A DNA stretch of 64,000 nt from Hartmannibacter diazotrophicus (GCF_900231165.1 NZ_LT960614.1:1610550-1674549); one strand, 5' to 3'; counted from the stretch's first letter, positions 7,849 to 18,270 are shown. The notes: generated by a model from the letters alone, not told the origin. Numbers and translations: made by a program.

Positions 7849-9291
7849 ATGACCCCTTCCGACTATTCCAACCTCTCGGCAACGGACATCGTCGCGCTCG
7901 TCAAATCCGGCAAGGTCACCGCCGTAGACATGACAAAAGCCGCGCTTACCGCCGCCGAAAAACTCGAGCCCGAGATCCATGCCTTCGCCACGCTGGCGCC
8001 GGAAAGCGCGCTTGCCGAGGCTGCCGCCGTGGATGCGAGGATCGCGACCGGAGAGGGTCCCGGACCGCTGGCGGGCGTTCCCGTTGGCATCAAGGACCTC
8101 GTGATGACGAAGGGCATGCGGACGACCTTCGGGTCCGCGCTCTATGCCGATTTCATCCCCGAGGACGATGACATCGTCGTCGAGCGCCTGCGTGCGGCAG
8201 GCGCCGTCATTCTCGGCAAGACCAACGCCGCCGAATTCGGCTTCGGTGCGCACGGCTGCAACAGGCTCTTTCCCGTGACCCGCAATCCGTGGGATCTGGC
8301 GCGAACGCCCGGCGGCTCCAGCGCCGGATCGGGCGCGGCGCTTGCCGCCGGTGTCGTGCCGCTCGCGATCGGCAGCGACGGCGGCGGTTCGATCCGCATT
8401 CCTGCCGCCTTCTGCGGCCTTGCCGGCATCAAGGCGTCGATGGGCCGCGTGCCGGTCTGGCCGGGGTGCCGCGACGAAACGCTGCCTGGCGTCTCCGGCT
8501 GGGAATCGATCGAACACATCGGGCCGATGGCGCGCAACGTCACCGATATGGCGCTGATGCTCTCGGTGCTCGCCGGGCCCGATCCGCGCGACCGCTGGTC
8601 GCTGCCCGCCGGAGATGTCGACTACAACGCGGCCGTCGCAACGCCCCTGATGCCCGGCCTTCGCGTCACCTATTGGCCGCGCTGGCGTGACCAGCCCATC
8701 GACCCGCGCGTCGAGGCAATCGTCACCGAGGCGGTGGAGCGCTTTGCCGAGGTCTACGGTCTTGAACTTGCCGTCAGCGGGCCGCCGGAGATCGACCTGG
8801 AGGAAGCCTTCCAGCGGATCATCGCTTTGGAAACGGATCTCACCGGGATGCGCCGTATCGCGGCCGGGCGAGAAGCGGAGTTGACGCCTGCGGTGCAGGG
8901 CTTCCTCAAGACGAGCCTGCCGCTGGAAGCGGCGACGGACGCCATCACCGTCCGCAAGGCCTTCGCCAATGCCATGGCACGCGTCATGGCCGGCACGGAC
9001 CTGATTCTGACCCCGACGCTGCCGCTGTTGCCCTTCGCGGCCGACAGGACGGGGCCGGAGGAAATCGCCGGCGTTCCGGTTGGCCCCGATGCCTGGTGCC
9101 CCTTCACCTCGCCCTTCAACCTCACCGGCCAGCCGGCGGCGAGCGTGCCCTGCGGGTATGTCGACGGTCGCTGGCCTGTCGGCCTCCAGATCGTCGGCCC
9201 GCATCTCGGCGACGGCATCGTCATCTCGGCCGCCGCCGCTTTCGAGCGCCTGTTCCAGCCCCAAATGAAGATGGCTCCCGTCCATGTCTGA
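7849..9291 (+). CDS. Amidase (amidase signature family)
   Basis: The product is 480 aa, cytoplasmic, and hydrolyses a carboxamide to acid and ammonia. The amidase signature is clear: GVPVGIKDLV carries the catalytic lysine, GGSSAGSGAALAAG the bridging serine, and GSDGGGSIRIPAAF the nucleophile serine. This completes the Ser-cisSer-Lys triad. Length fits the family. I prefer the ATG at 7849, next to the conserved N-terminal start; an in-frame ATG at 7798 adds 17 unconserved residues. The gene follows repeat element B, and its end overlaps the next gene by 8 bp. The context suggests it acts on an amide brought in by the importer, but the substrate is not readable. GatA is unlikely because no gatB or gatC is nearby. 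Confidence 0.9.
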   Translation: MTPSDYSNLSATDIVALVKSGKVTAVDMTKAALTAAEKLEPEIHAFATLAPESALAEAAAVDARIATGEGPGPLAGVPVGIKDLVMTKGMRTTFGSALYADFIPEDDDIVVERLRAAGAVILGKTNAAEFGFGAHGCNRLFPVTRNPWDLARTPGGSSAGSGAALAAGVVPLAIGSDGGGSIRIPAAFCGLAGIKASMGRVPVWPGCRDETLPGVSGWESIEHIGPMARNVTDMALMLSVLAGPDPRDRWSLPAGDVDYNAAVATPLMPGLRVTYWPRWRDQPIDPRVEAIVTEAVERFAEVYGLELAVSGPPEIDLEEAFQRIIALETDLTGMRRIAAGREAELTPAVQGFLKTSLPLEAATDAITVRKAFANAMARVMAGTDLILTPTLPLLPFAADRTGPEEIAGVPVGPDAWCPFTSPFNLTGQPAASVPCGYVDGRWPVGLQIVGPHLGDGIVISAAAAFERLFQPQMKMAPVHV

Positions 9292-10078
9292 AGCGTCTGT
9301 TTCCGCCCCCAGGGCAACCTCGTCGCGCCAGGTCCGCCTTGGCATGCTCACCCCGTCGTCCAACACCGTGCTGGAGCCGGTGACGGCTGCGATGCTGGCC
9401 GGCGTGCCCGACATCAGTGTTCATTTCGCCCGCTTCCGCGTCACCGCGATCGGCCTCGATGCGGCGGCCCTTGGCCAGTTCGACGACCGGCCGATGCTGG
9501 CGGCGGCCGAACTCCTCGCCGATGCCAAGGTCGACGCCATCACCTGGAACGGCACCAGCGCCGGCTGGCTCGGGTTGGACGCGGACCGAAGGCTCTGCGA
9601 GCGGATCACCGAGGTGACGGGCATTTCGGCCTCGACATCGGTCCTCTCGCTCTTCGATGTCCTGCGGGCGCGGGCCGAGACCCGCATCGGGCTGGTCACG
9701 CCCTATACCGACGACGTGCAGCAGGCGATCGTCGCCGGCTTTGCCCGCGAGGGTGTCGAGGTGATCGCCGAGCGCCATTTCGGCATCCGCGACAACTTCA
9801 GCTTTGGTGTCGTGACGCGCGAAACCATCGCCGAGGCTATCGAGGCGGTCGCCGCCGACGGGCCTCAGGCTATCTCGATCCTCTGCACCAACCTTATCGG
9901 TGCGCCGCTCGTTGCCGACCTGGAAGAGCGCCTCGACGTCTCGATCCACGACAGCATCGCGACCGCGCTCTATGGCGCGTTGGAGGCGGCCGGTCTGCCG
10001 CCATCCTGCATCAAGGGCTATGGGCGATTGTTCGAAGCCGGGACCAACGCCGGCATGCAAGGGCGTGCCTCGGCCTGA
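9284..10078 (+). CDS. Maleate isomerase / arylmalonate decarboxylase-like protein (Asp/Glu racemase superfamily)
   Basis: The product is 264 aa. It has the superfamily N-terminal motif RLGMLTPSSNTVLEP and the second half-site ISILCTNLIGAPL with one cysteine. The first half-site, where maleate cis-trans isomerases have a cysteine (YAC-type), reads ITWNGTSAGWLG, with no cysteine. A single cysteine in the second half only is the pattern of arylmalonate decarboxylase, so a decarboxylase or another one-cysteine reaction is possible. The ATG overlaps the amidase end by 8 bp, so the two are coupled. It is the last gene of the locus; the next feature is a tRNA on the other strand. Confidence 0.82.
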   Translation: MSEASVSAPRATSSRQVRLGMLTPSSNTVLEPVTAAMLAGVPDISVHFARFRVTAIGLDAAALGQFDDRPMLAAAELLADAKVDAITWNGTSAGWLGLDADRRLCERITEVTGISASTSVLSLFDVLRARAETRIGLVTPYTDDVQQAIVAGFAREGVEVIAERHFGIRDNFSFGVVTRETIAEAIEAVAADGPQAISILCTNLIGAPLVADLEERLDVSIHDSIATALYGALEAAGLPPSCIKGYGRLFEAGTNAGMQGRASA

Positions 10079-10134
10079 GTGGCGTCGATGCGCCATGATC
10101 GATTGAATGGAGACAATCGAATGAACGGAGAAAA

Positions 10135-10209
10135 TGGTGCCGGCAGAGAGGATCGAACTCCCGACCTTCGGTTTACAAAACCGCTGCACTACCGCTGTGC
10201 TATGCCGGC
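10135..10209 (-). tRNA. tRNA-Thr (anticodon TGT)
   Basis: The reverse strand folds as a complete cloverleaf of 75 nt with the 3' CCA encoded. The acceptor arms are GCCGGCA and TGCCGGC. The anticodon stem CGGTT/AACCG frames a loop with TGT, which reads ACA and ACG threonine codons. The T-arm carries GTTCGATCC. Confidence 0.95.
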
Positions 10210-10474
10210 CCGCGGGCAAGGCTTCAAAGCTGCCCGACGAATGCCCAACGCAATAGCCGCAGCCCCTGACGATTTCAAGCCCGCAGCGGTCTTTCCGGCC
10301 CGCCAGCGTTTCGCCGGGCGTCTGCCGCGCCTGTCAAATTTCGCACCGGCGTCATCGAGATGGCCGGCGCCGGGTGTCATGAACTCCGCAATCATCTGAA
10401 ACGAAAGAGCTTTCTCTGTCAGTTAATTGTCATGTCCCCGTCGTAATTTGCCGAATCTTGACGGGGCGAACGAC

Positions 10475-11377
10475 ATGCAGACCAAAACGGATTCCCTTGC
10501 CGGGAGCGATATTTCCTACGCCAATCCCGACGATCCCTGGGCACGGCGAAAGATCATCCGCGTCATCGAGGCCATGAACGGCCGGCGCCCGCTGCTGAGG
10601 CTCTACGGCATCTGGCGCAACGAGACGCAGGCGGACGCCTCGCGCGCCTTTGCTCGCATGCTCGAACTCGTGGGCATCGATCTTGATGTCCGGGGGTGTT
10701 GGCCGCCTGCCATGTCTCCCGGGGCGCCATTGGTGATGATCGCCAACCATCCCTTCGGCATCGGCGATGGCGCGGCCATTCTGTCCCTTGCCGAGCAGCT
10801 AGGCCGCCCGTTCCGGGTCCTCATTCACGAGGACCTTCTCAAGATTCCAGAGATGGAGGCCTATTCGCTGCCGATTTCCTTTCGCGAGGACCGGCAGGCG
10901 GCGGCGGTCAATCTGGCAACGCGCAAGGAGGCGACACGGCTCGCCCGCGAAGGCGTCACGATCGTGATCTTTCCGGCAGGCGGCGTTGCGACCGCCGAAC
11001 GCGTCTTCGGCCGTGCCGAGGACCTGACGTGGAAGATCTTCTGCGCCAAGCTGGTGCAGGACGTTGGCGCCGACGTGCTCCCCGTCTGGTTCGAGGGGCA
11101 GAACAGCCGGCTCTTCCACTGGGTCAGCCGCTTCTCGCTGACCTTGCGCCTTGCCATGCTCGTCGGCGAGTTCTGGAGAATGCGCGGCGGCGCGATCAGG
11201 GCGGTCGTCGGGCCGGTGCTGCCATGGTCCGAGCTTCAGACAATCCGCGACCGCAAGACGCTGCTGACGCGTCTGCAGCAGGCCGTCTTCTCGCTGGCGC
11301 CCCATCGTCGCGTGACGCTGCCGAACACGCTGTCCGAGCCGGATTTCAACACCGCCGCGACGGCTGGCGGCGACTGA
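10475..11377 (+). CDS. PlsC-like lysophospholipid acyltransferase family protein
   Basis: The product is 300 aa. The acyltransferase block I motif appears as IANHPFGIGDGAAI (His and Asp of the HX(4-5)D site), and a later block reads VIFPAGGVATAE. These fit glycerolipid acyltransferases of the PlsC superfamily that transfer an acyl chain to a lysolipid, or to an ornithine lipid in some members. The ATG at 10475 has a purine-rich site (GGGGCG) upstream and is preferred over one 16 codons earlier. It ends 17 bp from the convergent rlmB gene. The exact substrate is unknown. Confidence 0.8.
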   Translation: MQTKTDSLAGSDISYANPDDPWARRKIIRVIEAMNGRRPLLRLYGIWRNETQADASRAFARMLELVGIDLDVRGCWPPAMSPGAPLVMIANHPFGIGDGAAILSLAEQLGRPFRVLIHEDLLKIPEMEAYSLPISFREDRQAAAVNLATRKEATRLAREGVTIVIFPAGGVATAERVFGRAEDLTWKIFCAKLVQDVGADVLPVWFEGQNSRLFHWVSRFSLTLRLAMLVGEFWRMRGGAIRAVVGPVLPWSELQTIRDRKTLLTRLQQAVFSLAPHRRVTLPNTLSEPDFNTAATAGGD

Positions 11378-11378
11378 C

Positions 11379-11396
11379 GACGCTCTCGCGAGCGTC
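11379..11396. terminator. Hairpin between convergent acyltransferase and rlmB genes
   Basis: A GACGCTC / GAGCGTC stem with TCGC loop sits just after the acyltransferase stop codon and touches the rlmB stop codon. It could slow both converging transcripts, but there is no T-tract on either strand. Confidence 0.35.
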
Positions 11397-12192
11397 AGCC
11401 GATCGCCCGGCGCACGACATAAAGGGAGAGGGCGCAGGCGTTGGAGACGTTGAGGCTCTTGATCGGGCCTGGCATGTCGAGCCGGGCGAGCGTGTCGCAG
11501 ATTTCGCGCGTGCGCTGGCGCAGCCCCTTGCCCTCGGCGCCAAGCACCAGAAGCACCGGCGCGCGAAGCTCCGTCTCCTCAAGGCTTTCCGGCCCCTCGC
11601 TGTCGAGGCCCACCACCTGGAAGCCTTCGGCCTTTGCGTCTTCCAGCGCATCGCCGAGGTTGCGCACCTCGATGATCGGCATCATGTCGAGCGCGCCCGA
11701 AGCGGACTTTGCCAGCACGCCCGATTCGGCCGGACTGTGGCGGGCCGTCGTCATCACCGCATCGACACCGAGCGCCGTCGCCGTGCGAAGAATCGCCCCG
11801 ACATTGTGCGGATCGGTGATCTGGTCGAGCGCCAGCACCAGCCGCGCGTCGCCGAGATCGCGGGTTTTCAGCGCGGGCAGGGGCTCCACTTCCAGCGCCA
11901 CGCCCTGATGCACCGCATCGGAGCCGAGCAGGCGGTCGAGCGCCGGCGGCGAGGCGTTTTCCGGCTCCAGCGGCAATCCGTCCGGGAACCGCTCCCTGAG
12001 ACGGGCCTCGGCATTGAGGGTCGCAAGCAGCCGGATCGCCTTGCGGCGCGGGTTCTTGAGCGCCAGTTCCACGGTGTGCAGGCCGTAGAGATAGAGGACG
12101 TGCCCCGCCTCGCGCTCGCGCTTCTTGCGCTTCGGATAGGGGGAGGACGTCGCCGGGCGGCGTCTGGTGTGTGGCTTGGTATCGTTGGACAT
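11395..12192 (-). CDS. rlmB: 23S rRNA (guanosine-2'-O-)-methyltransferase RlmB-type (SpoU/TrmH family)
   Basis: The product is 265 aa, cytoplasmic. It carries an N-terminal substrate-binding domain (LYGLHTVELALKNPRRKAIRLLA) and the C-terminal knotted SPOUT methyltransferase domain. The three family motifs are visible: NVGAILRTATALG, LVLGAEGKGLRQ and LNVSNACALSLY. By family it methylates 2'-O of a guanosine in 23S rRNA (G2251 in E. coli). The ATG at 12192 is chosen because the preceding 27 codons of the open frame are unlike the family. An alternative is another TrmH-like tRNA/rRNA methylase. Confidence 0.88.
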   Translation of the reverse strand: MSNDTKPHTRRRPATSSPYPKRKKREREAGHVLYLYGLHTVELALKNPRRKAIRLLATLNAEARLRERFPDGLPLEPENASPPALDRLLGSDAVHQGVALEVEPLPALKTRDLGDARLVLALDQITDPHNVGAILRTATALGVDAVMTTARHSPAESGVLAKSASGALDMMPIIEVRNLGDALEDAKAEGFQVVGLDSEGPESLEETELRAPVLLVLGAEGKGLRQRTREICDTLARLDMPGPIKSLNVSNACALSLYVVRRAIG

Positions 12193-12466
12193 GGCGCTGC
12201 TTATATCGCCCGGGCCGCGCTGCCGCCAGCGCGAACGCACGGTTTCTCGGGGCAAAAATATGCCCGACGACATGCGGTCGCCCTGACGTTTTCCTCAGGT
12301 GCTGCCGCCCGATTTGAGCGCCTGATGGCGAAGTTGCGATCAACGCGAAAAGGGCGTTGACAGGCCGGATATGAGCCGCCATAAAGCGCCACGAAATTCG
12401 GCGGCCCGGCAGGGCGGTCGGATTTTGTTGACCATCCAGACGCTTGGTCGTCGCCGATGGGAAACT

Positions 12467-12551
12467 GGAGGGGTGCCCGAGTGGCTAAAGGGGACGGACT
12501 GTAAATCCGTTGGCTATGCCTACGTTGGTTCGAATCCAACCCCCTCCACCA
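12467..12551 (+). tRNA. tRNA-Tyr (anticodon GTA)
   Basis: This is an 85-nt class II tRNA with a long variable arm. The acceptor stem is GGAGGGG / CCCCTCC, the anticodon loop is CTGTAAA, the T-arm is GGTTCGAATCC, and CCA is encoded. It is followed after 23 bp by tRNA-Gly. Confidence 0.97.
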
Positions 12552-12574
12552 TCCTTGATCAGCGGCCGGCGTAT

Positions 12575-12648
12575 GCGGGTGTAGCTCAATGGTAGAGCAG
12601 CAGCCTTCCAAGCTGAATACGAGGGTTCGATTCCCTTCACCCGCTCCA
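12575..12648 (+). tRNA. tRNA-Gly (anticodon TCC)
   Basis: This 74-nt tRNA has acceptor arms GCGGGTG / CACCCGC, anticodon loop TTCCAA, T-arm GGTTCGATTCC and an encoded CCA. It lies between tRNA-Tyr and tuf, the order also known from the E. coli tufB operon. Confidence 0.97.
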
Positions 12649-12854
12649 TTTCTTCCCAAACGCCCGGTTTCTGATTTTTTGTCCGCTCTTGCTTCTCGGC
12701 AGGGGTGGAATATTTGTGTGGCGGCGCTATAAGGCGTCGCGATAGCGCCGGCTCTTGCTGACCGGACTTTGGAATGAAGTCCCGTTTGCAAGATCCGGCG
12801 ATCGGTTTTTGAGACCACTGAAGAACAACAGGCAAAGACGAAAGAGCGACGTCA

Positions 12855-14045
<1,191 letters not shown>

Positions 14046-14079
14046 TGACCGGTCGCTGATTGCGACGGTGTGAGAATCG

Positions 14080-14108
14080 GAAGGGGCGTGCGCAACGCCC
14101 CTTCTTTT
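14080..14108 (+). terminator. Rho-independent terminator of tuf
   Basis: A 10-bp stem GAAGGGGCGT / ACGCCCCTTC around a five-base loop is followed by TTTT, 35 bp after the tuf stop. Confidence 0.9.
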
Positions 14109-14265
14109 GTCGGGAACGCGGTCTGTGCATGGCAGGCCTGCGGCCCGGCGCCGGGACCTCGGTTCGGCCGGTCAAGAATCCGCGAAGGAAGGTCTTGAAT
14201 TCGGATCTGAATCTCAATAGAGACAGTCCCGCACGTGGTGCGCGGTACGGCCCTTGGCCGTTGTT

Positions 14266-14341
<76 letters not shown>

Positions 14342-14454
14342 AAAATTAAGTCCTGTCGGGGCTTGCATACGGCTATCGCGCGATATAAATAACGGCTTCT
14401 TTAGCACGGCGTGCGGATCGCGAATCCGCGCGCCGGACTGGCATGAGCAGATTG

Positions 14455-14652
14455 ATGGCAAAATCCAATCCCTTCACGTTCCTGCAGCAGGTTCGCTCCG
14501 AGACCCTGAAAGTCTCTTGGCCGAGCCGGCGCGAGACCATGATCACCACGGTGACCGTGTTCGTGATGGCGATTGTCGCGGCCCTGTTCTTCTTGGCTGT
14601 GGACCAGATTCTGGCTGAGGCGGTTCGCCTTCTGCTCGCCATCGGCAGCTAA
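14455..14652 (+). CDS. secE: Preprotein translocase subunit SecE
   Basis: The product is a 65-aa single-span membrane protein of the SecYEG channel. It shows the short conserved amphipathic region FLQQVRSETLKVSWPSRRET followed by one transmembrane helix (TVFVMAIVAALFFLAVDQIL). I chose the ATG at 14455 (MAKSNPF) because rhizobial SecE proteins begin there; an ATG four codons earlier (14443) is possible. nusG follows 34 bp later. Confidence 0.95.
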   Translation: MAKSNPFTFLQQVRSETLKVSWPSRRETMITTVTVFVMAIVAALFFLAVDQILAEAVRLLLAIGS

Positions 14653-14686
14653 TGGTCGTCTGAGAAGGTTCAGGGAAATCTGACAT

Positions 14687-15217
14687 ATGGCCAAGCGCTG
14701 GTACATCGTCCACGCCTATTCGAACTTCGAGAAGAAGGTCGCCGACGCGATTCGCGAGCAGGTGGCGCAGCGTGGGCTGGAAGACTATTTCGACCAGATC
14801 CTGGTTCCGACGGAAAAGGTGGTCGAGGTGCGCCGTGGCCGCAAGGTCGACGCCGAGCGCAAGTTCTTCCCCGGCTATGTGCTCGTGCACATGGAAATGA
14901 CCGATGAGGCCTATCACCTCATCAAGAACACGCCGAAGGTGACGGGTTTCCTCGGCTCCGACAATCGTCCGGTGCCGATTCCCGATCGCGAGGCCATGCA
15001 GATCCTGCAGCAGGTCGAAGAGGGGGTCGACAGGCCGAAGCCGTCCATCTCCTTCGAGATCGGCGAGCAGGTGCGTGTCGCCGACGGTCCCTTCGCCTCC
15101 TTCAACGGTCTGGTGGAGGAGGTCGACGACGAGCGGGCCCGCCTCAAGGTGGCCGTGTCGATCTTCGGGCGGGCAACCCCCGTCGAACTGGAATTCGGTC
15201 AGGTCGAGAAGGTCTGA
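14687..15217 (+). CDS. nusG: Transcription termination/antitermination factor NusG
   Basis: The product is 176 aa. The N-terminal NGN domain starts with [20 protein letters not shown] and includes [10 protein letters not shown]. The C-terminal KOW domain has [18 protein letters not shown]. NusG binds RNA polymerase and links it to Rho, NusE/S10 and the leading ribosome. It lies between secE and the L11 operon in the usual order. Confidence 0.98.
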   Translation: MAKRWYIVHAYSNFEKKVADAIREQVAQRGLEDYFDQILVPTEKVVEVRRGRKVDAERKFFPGYVLVHMEMTDEAYHLIKNTPKVTGFLGSDNRPVPIPDREAMQILQQVEEGVDRPKPSISFEIGEQVRVADGPFASFNGLVEEVDDERARLKVAVSIFGRATPVELEFGQVEKV

Positions 15218-15421
15218 TCGTTACCGAAATCCCGGGAAGGGCTCTGCTCTTCTTTGGGTGGGGCAGGGGCCGAGGCCCTTGCCGGCATCCGCCAGCATCA
15301 TGTCTGGCGGTTCATCCGTGGGAGGTTGACGGACTGGCGCTTTCGCCGGCGTCTCCGTGACCCGACCACGACCTCTCGCCGAGGAGCCCTTCGCTCCGAG
15401 GCACAATGGGAGCATTAAAAG

Positions 15422-15850
15422 ATGGCGAAGAAGATTACCGGATACCTGAAGCTGCAGGTACCTGCCGGTTCGGCGACCCCGTCGCCGCCGATCGGCCCCG
15501 CGCTCGGTCAGCGCGGTCTGAACATCATGGAGTTCTGTAAGGCGTTCAACGCGCAGTCGCAGAGCATGGAAAAGGGTATGCCGATTCCGGTTCTGATCAC
15601 GATCTTTGCGGACCGTACCTTCGCCTTCAAGATGAAGACCCCGCCGGTGAGCTATTTCCTGAAGAAGGCCGCTGGCCTGTCTTCCGGCTCCAAGACGCCG
15701 GGCAAGGCGTCGGCCGGTTCGGTCACGCGCGCCCAGGTGCTCGAGATCGCGCAGTCGAAGCTCGTCGATCTCAATGCCGGCGACATCGAGGCTGCCGCCC
15801 GCATGGTCGAAGGCTCCGCCCGCTCTATGGGCCTGGAAGTGGTGGGGTAA
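15422..15850 (+). CDS. rplK: 50S ribosomal protein L11
   Basis: The product is 142 aa, the family length. It has the proline-rich N-terminal domain ([19 protein letters not shown]) that contacts elongation factors and the C-terminal 23S rRNA-binding domain ([15 protein letters not shown]). The 204-bp leader from nusG holds G+C-rich inverted segments but no confident terminator. rplA begins 5 bp after its stop. Confidence 0.98.
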   Translation: MAKKITGYLKLQVPAGSATPSPPIGPALGQRGLNIMEFCKAFNAQSQSMEKGMPIPVLITIFADRTFAFKMKTPPVSYFLKKAAGLSSGSKTPGKASAGSVTRAQVLEIAQSKLVDLNAGDIEAAARMVEGSARSMGLEVVG

Positions 15851-15854
15851 GATC

Positions 15855-16556
15855 ATGGCCAAGATTGCAAAGCGCATCGCCAAGTCCCGCGAGGGCATCG
15901 ACCGCAACAAGCTCTACGGCCTTGCCGACGCGATCGGCATGCTGAAGGAGCGTTCCACCGCCAAGTTCGACGAGACCATCGAGGTCGCGATCAACCTCGG
16001 CGTCGATCCGCGTCACGCCGACCAGATGGTCCGCGGCGTCTGCAACCTGCCGAACGGCACCGGCCGTACGGTTCGTGTTGCCGTCTTCGCGCGTGGTGCA
16101 AAGGCCGAGGAGGCTCAGGCCGCCGGAGCGGACATCGTGGGCGCCGAGGATCTGCTGGAGCAGATCCAGGGCGGCAACATCAACTTCGACCGTTGCATCG
16201 CGACGCCGGATCTGATGCCGCTCGTCGGTCGTCTCGGCAAGGTGCTGGGCCCGCGCGGCCTGATGCCGAACCCGAAGGTCGGCACGGTGACCATGGACGT
16301 TGCCCAGGCTGTCAAGGACGCCAAGGGCGGCGCGGTCGAGTTCCGCGTCGAAAAGGCCGGTATCGTTCATGCCGGCGTCGGCAAGGTGTCCTTCACCGCC
16401 GAGGCTCTGGCCGAGAACATCGGGGCTTTCCTCGACGCCGTGCAGAAGGCCAAGCCGACGGGTGCCAAGGGCACCTATGTCCAGCGCGTGGCCGTGTCCT
16501 CGACGATGGGCCCGGGCGTGAAGGTCGACGTCTCGTCGATCGCCGCGTCGGCCTGA
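15855..16556 (+). CDS. rplA: 50S ribosomal protein L1
   Basis: The product is 233 aa. It has the L1 signature around [19 protein letters not shown] and the N-terminal [17 protein letters not shown]1 forms the mobile stalk at the E site and in other bacteria represses its own operon mRNA. The ATG at 15855 lies 5 bp after the rplK stop; earlier in-frame codons belong to another frame of rplK. Confidence 0.98.
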   Translation: MAKIAKRIAKSREGIDRNKLYGLADAIGMLKERSTAKFDETIEVAINLGVDPRHADQMVRGVCNLPNGTGRTVRVAVFARGAKAEEAQAAGADIVGAEDLLEQIQGGNINFDRCIATPDLMPLVGRLGKVLGPRGLMPNPKVGTVTMDVAQAVKDAKGGAVEFRVEKAGIVHAGVGKVSFTAEALAENIGAFLDAVQKAKPTGAKGTYVQRVAVSSTMGPGVKVDVSSIAASA

Positions 16557-17065
16557 TCGGCGACAGCGAATTGAGGATCGGGCGCTTCGTGAAGCGGGAC
16601 GCCTGATCCGCTCTGGCCGCCATGCCCTTCGGGGCGATGTGGCGGTCGACAGTTGAGTTTCCCTTCGTTCGCGAAGGGATGTCTGGCCGGCGGAGGAAGT
16701 TCGCTTCCCCCGCGCGGCCAAAACCTGTCCGAGACTGCAGGTGCCGGATTTTCCGGTTTAAGCCACTTCGAAGCGGTTGCGCCAAGGCGCTTGCGCTTTC
16801 ACCGAGGGCCTGCATGAGACGGGAGGATGACCGATTTTTGATGGGACCGGCTTGGCCGTACCCATGGGAAGTCGGCTCGGACCTCTTGCCATTGCCTTGC
16901 TCGCATGTCGTGCAGGAAGGCGGACAGGATGAGCGTGTGTCGCTTGGGGGAATACCCTCTGTCCGCACCTTCGGGACGGTCGGAGTGTGTTTGCCTTGAG
17001 TGGCAATGGCAACCGGTTCTCGTCGGGCTTCATCGCCGGGCGGGGATCAAATCTGGAGACAGGCC
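16557..17065 (+). promoter_or_regulatory. Long rplJ leader region, probable L10 autoregulatory leader
   Basis: This 509-bp non-coding stretch lies between rplA and rplJ. It contains a UUCG-loop hairpin with a 7-bp stem (CCCTTCG / CGAAGGG, 16661-16678) without a T-tract. In other bacteria the rplJ leader binds the L10-L12 complex to repress rplJL translation and contains the main rplJ promoter. That function is inferred from position only. No gene-like frame was convincing. Confidence 0.5.
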
Positions 17066-17584
17066 GTGGATAGAGCGGAAAAGCGGGAACTGGTCGATAC
17101 GCTCAACGGGGTGTTCAAGGACACCGGCGTTGTCGTCGTCGCCCATTACCAAGGCCTCACCGTTTCCCAGCTGCAGACCTTGCGTGTGCAGATGAAGGAA
17201 GCCGGTGGTTCGGTCAAGGTCGCGAAGAACCGCCTCGTCAAGCTTGCTCTTCAAGGCACGGACGCAGAGCACATCAGTGATCTCTTCACTGGTCCGACGG
17301 TGATCGCCTACTCGGCGGACCCCGTTGCTGCGCCGAAGGTCGCCTCGGACTTCGCCAAGGCCAACGACAAGTTCGTGATCCTTGGCGGCGCGATGGGCGC
17401 GACCAACCTCAATCCCGACGGTGTGAAGGCGCTTGCCACACTGCCGTCGCTGGACGAACTGCGCGCGAAGCTGGTTGGCATGATTCAGACGCCGGCCACC
17501 CGTATCGCGGGTGTCGTTCAGGCGCCGGCAGGCCAGCTTGCCCGTGTGTTTGGGGCTTATGCCAAGAAGGACGAAGCGGCGTGA
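17066..17584 (+). CDS. rplJ: 50S ribosomal protein L10 (GTG start)
   Basis: The product is 172 aa and forms the base of the L7/L12 stalk. Conserved segments are [31 protein letters not shown] and [15 protein letters not shown] at 17066 with GGAG at 17055-17058 gives the family N-terminus (M-DRAEKRE). An ATG at 17000 would add 22 atypical residues, so GTG is preferred. Confidence 0.96.
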   Translation: MDRAEKRELVDTLNGVFKDTGVVVVAHYQGLTVSQLQTLRVQMKEAGGSVKVAKNRLVKLALQGTDAEHISDLFTGPTVIAYSADPVAAPKVASDFAKANDKFVILGGAMGATNLNPDGVKALATLPSLDELRAKLVGMIQTPATRIAGVVQAPAGQLARVFGAYAKKDEAA

Positions 17585-17642
17585 GGCCGTTCCTCGTCTC
17601 ATGTGAAAACAGGTTCGAACCGACATTCAAGGAAGTATGAAA

Positions 17643-18020
17643 ATGGCTGATCTTACCAAGCTGGTCGACGATCTGTCGGCCCTGACCGTCCTCGAGGCCG
17701 CTGAGCTCTCGAAGATGCTCGAAGAGAAGTGGGGCGTTTCGGCTGCGGCTCCGGTGGCCGTTGCTGCGGCTGGCGGCGCTGCCGCTCCGGTCGAAGCTGC
17801 CGAAGAGAAGACCGAGTTCGACGTGATCCTCGCCGACGCCGGCGACAAGAAGATCAACGTCATCAAGGAAGTCCGTGCGATCACGGGTCTTGGCCTCAAG
17901 GAAGCCAAGGACCTGGTCGAGGGCGCTCCGAAGCCGGTCAAGGAAGCCGTGTCCAAGGACGAAGCCGAGAAGTTCAAGAAGCAGCTTGAAGAGGCTGGCG
18001 CCAAGGTCGAGGTCAAGTGA
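17643..18020 (+). CDS. rplL: 50S ribosomal protein L7/L12
   Basis: The product is 125 aa. It has the N-terminal dimerisation helix ([21 protein letters not shown]), an Ala-rich hinge, and the globular C-terminal domain with [20 protein letters not shown] that recruits translation GTPases. The ATG at 17643 has AAGGAAG 8 bp upstream; an ATG at 17637 is too close to that site. Confidence 0.98.
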   Translation: MADLTKLVDDLSALTVLEAAELSKMLEEKWGVSAAAPVAVAAAGGAAAPVEAAEEKTEFDVILADAGDKKINVIKEVRAITGLGLKEAKDLVEGAPKPVKEAVSKDEAEKFKKQLEEAGAKVEVK

Positions 18021-18027
18021 TCCGACC

Positions 18028-18056
18028 GGGCGGGGCGCTTGGTCGCCCCGCCCGTT
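18028..18056 (+). terminator. Strong hairpin between rplL and rpoB (attenuator-like)
   Basis: A 10-bp perfect stem GGGCGGGGCG / CGCCCCGCCC with a six-base loop (18028-18053) is followed only by GTTT. It starts 8 bp after the rplL stop. In other bacteria partial termination here sets the ratio of ribosomal protein to RNA polymerase transcripts; the same role is likely here. Confidence 0.7.
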
Positions 18057-18243
18057 TGGCCTTCCGGAGCCATTGATCCGGATCATTGCAGACCGGCGGT
18101 TCGCATGGCGGGCGGACCGAACGGAAGCAGAAAGCGGCAGAAGGACCTGCCGGGGTGGCCGACGCGACGGCCGACCGGACAGGACAGAGGCCGCGCCAGG
18201 GATTGTCAAGTGAACCGCCGGGGTGGTTGTCCCAAGCCCGAAC

Positions 18244-18270
18244 AGAGACCGACAGCAGTGATCGGTCTCT
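18244..18270 (+). promoter_or_regulatory. Second stem-loop in the rpoB leader
   Basis: AGAGACCGA (18244-18252) pairs perfectly with TCGGTCTCT (18262-18270) around a nine-base loop. It lies 43 bp upstream of rpoB. It has no T-tract, so an RNA-processing or leader role fits better than termination. E. coli has an RNase III site in the equivalent gap, but no cleavage can be shown here. Confidence 0.45.

Noticed and set aside
9284-10078. Frameshift or degraded racemase explanation for the missing cysteine
   Set aside because: The frame is intact over its full family length with good motifs, so the substitution looks like a genuine variant rather than a pseudogene.
10696-12360. A 554-codon forward frame spanning the acyltransferase end and the antisense of rlmB
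   Set aside because: It is a shadow of two real genes with no recognisable domain.
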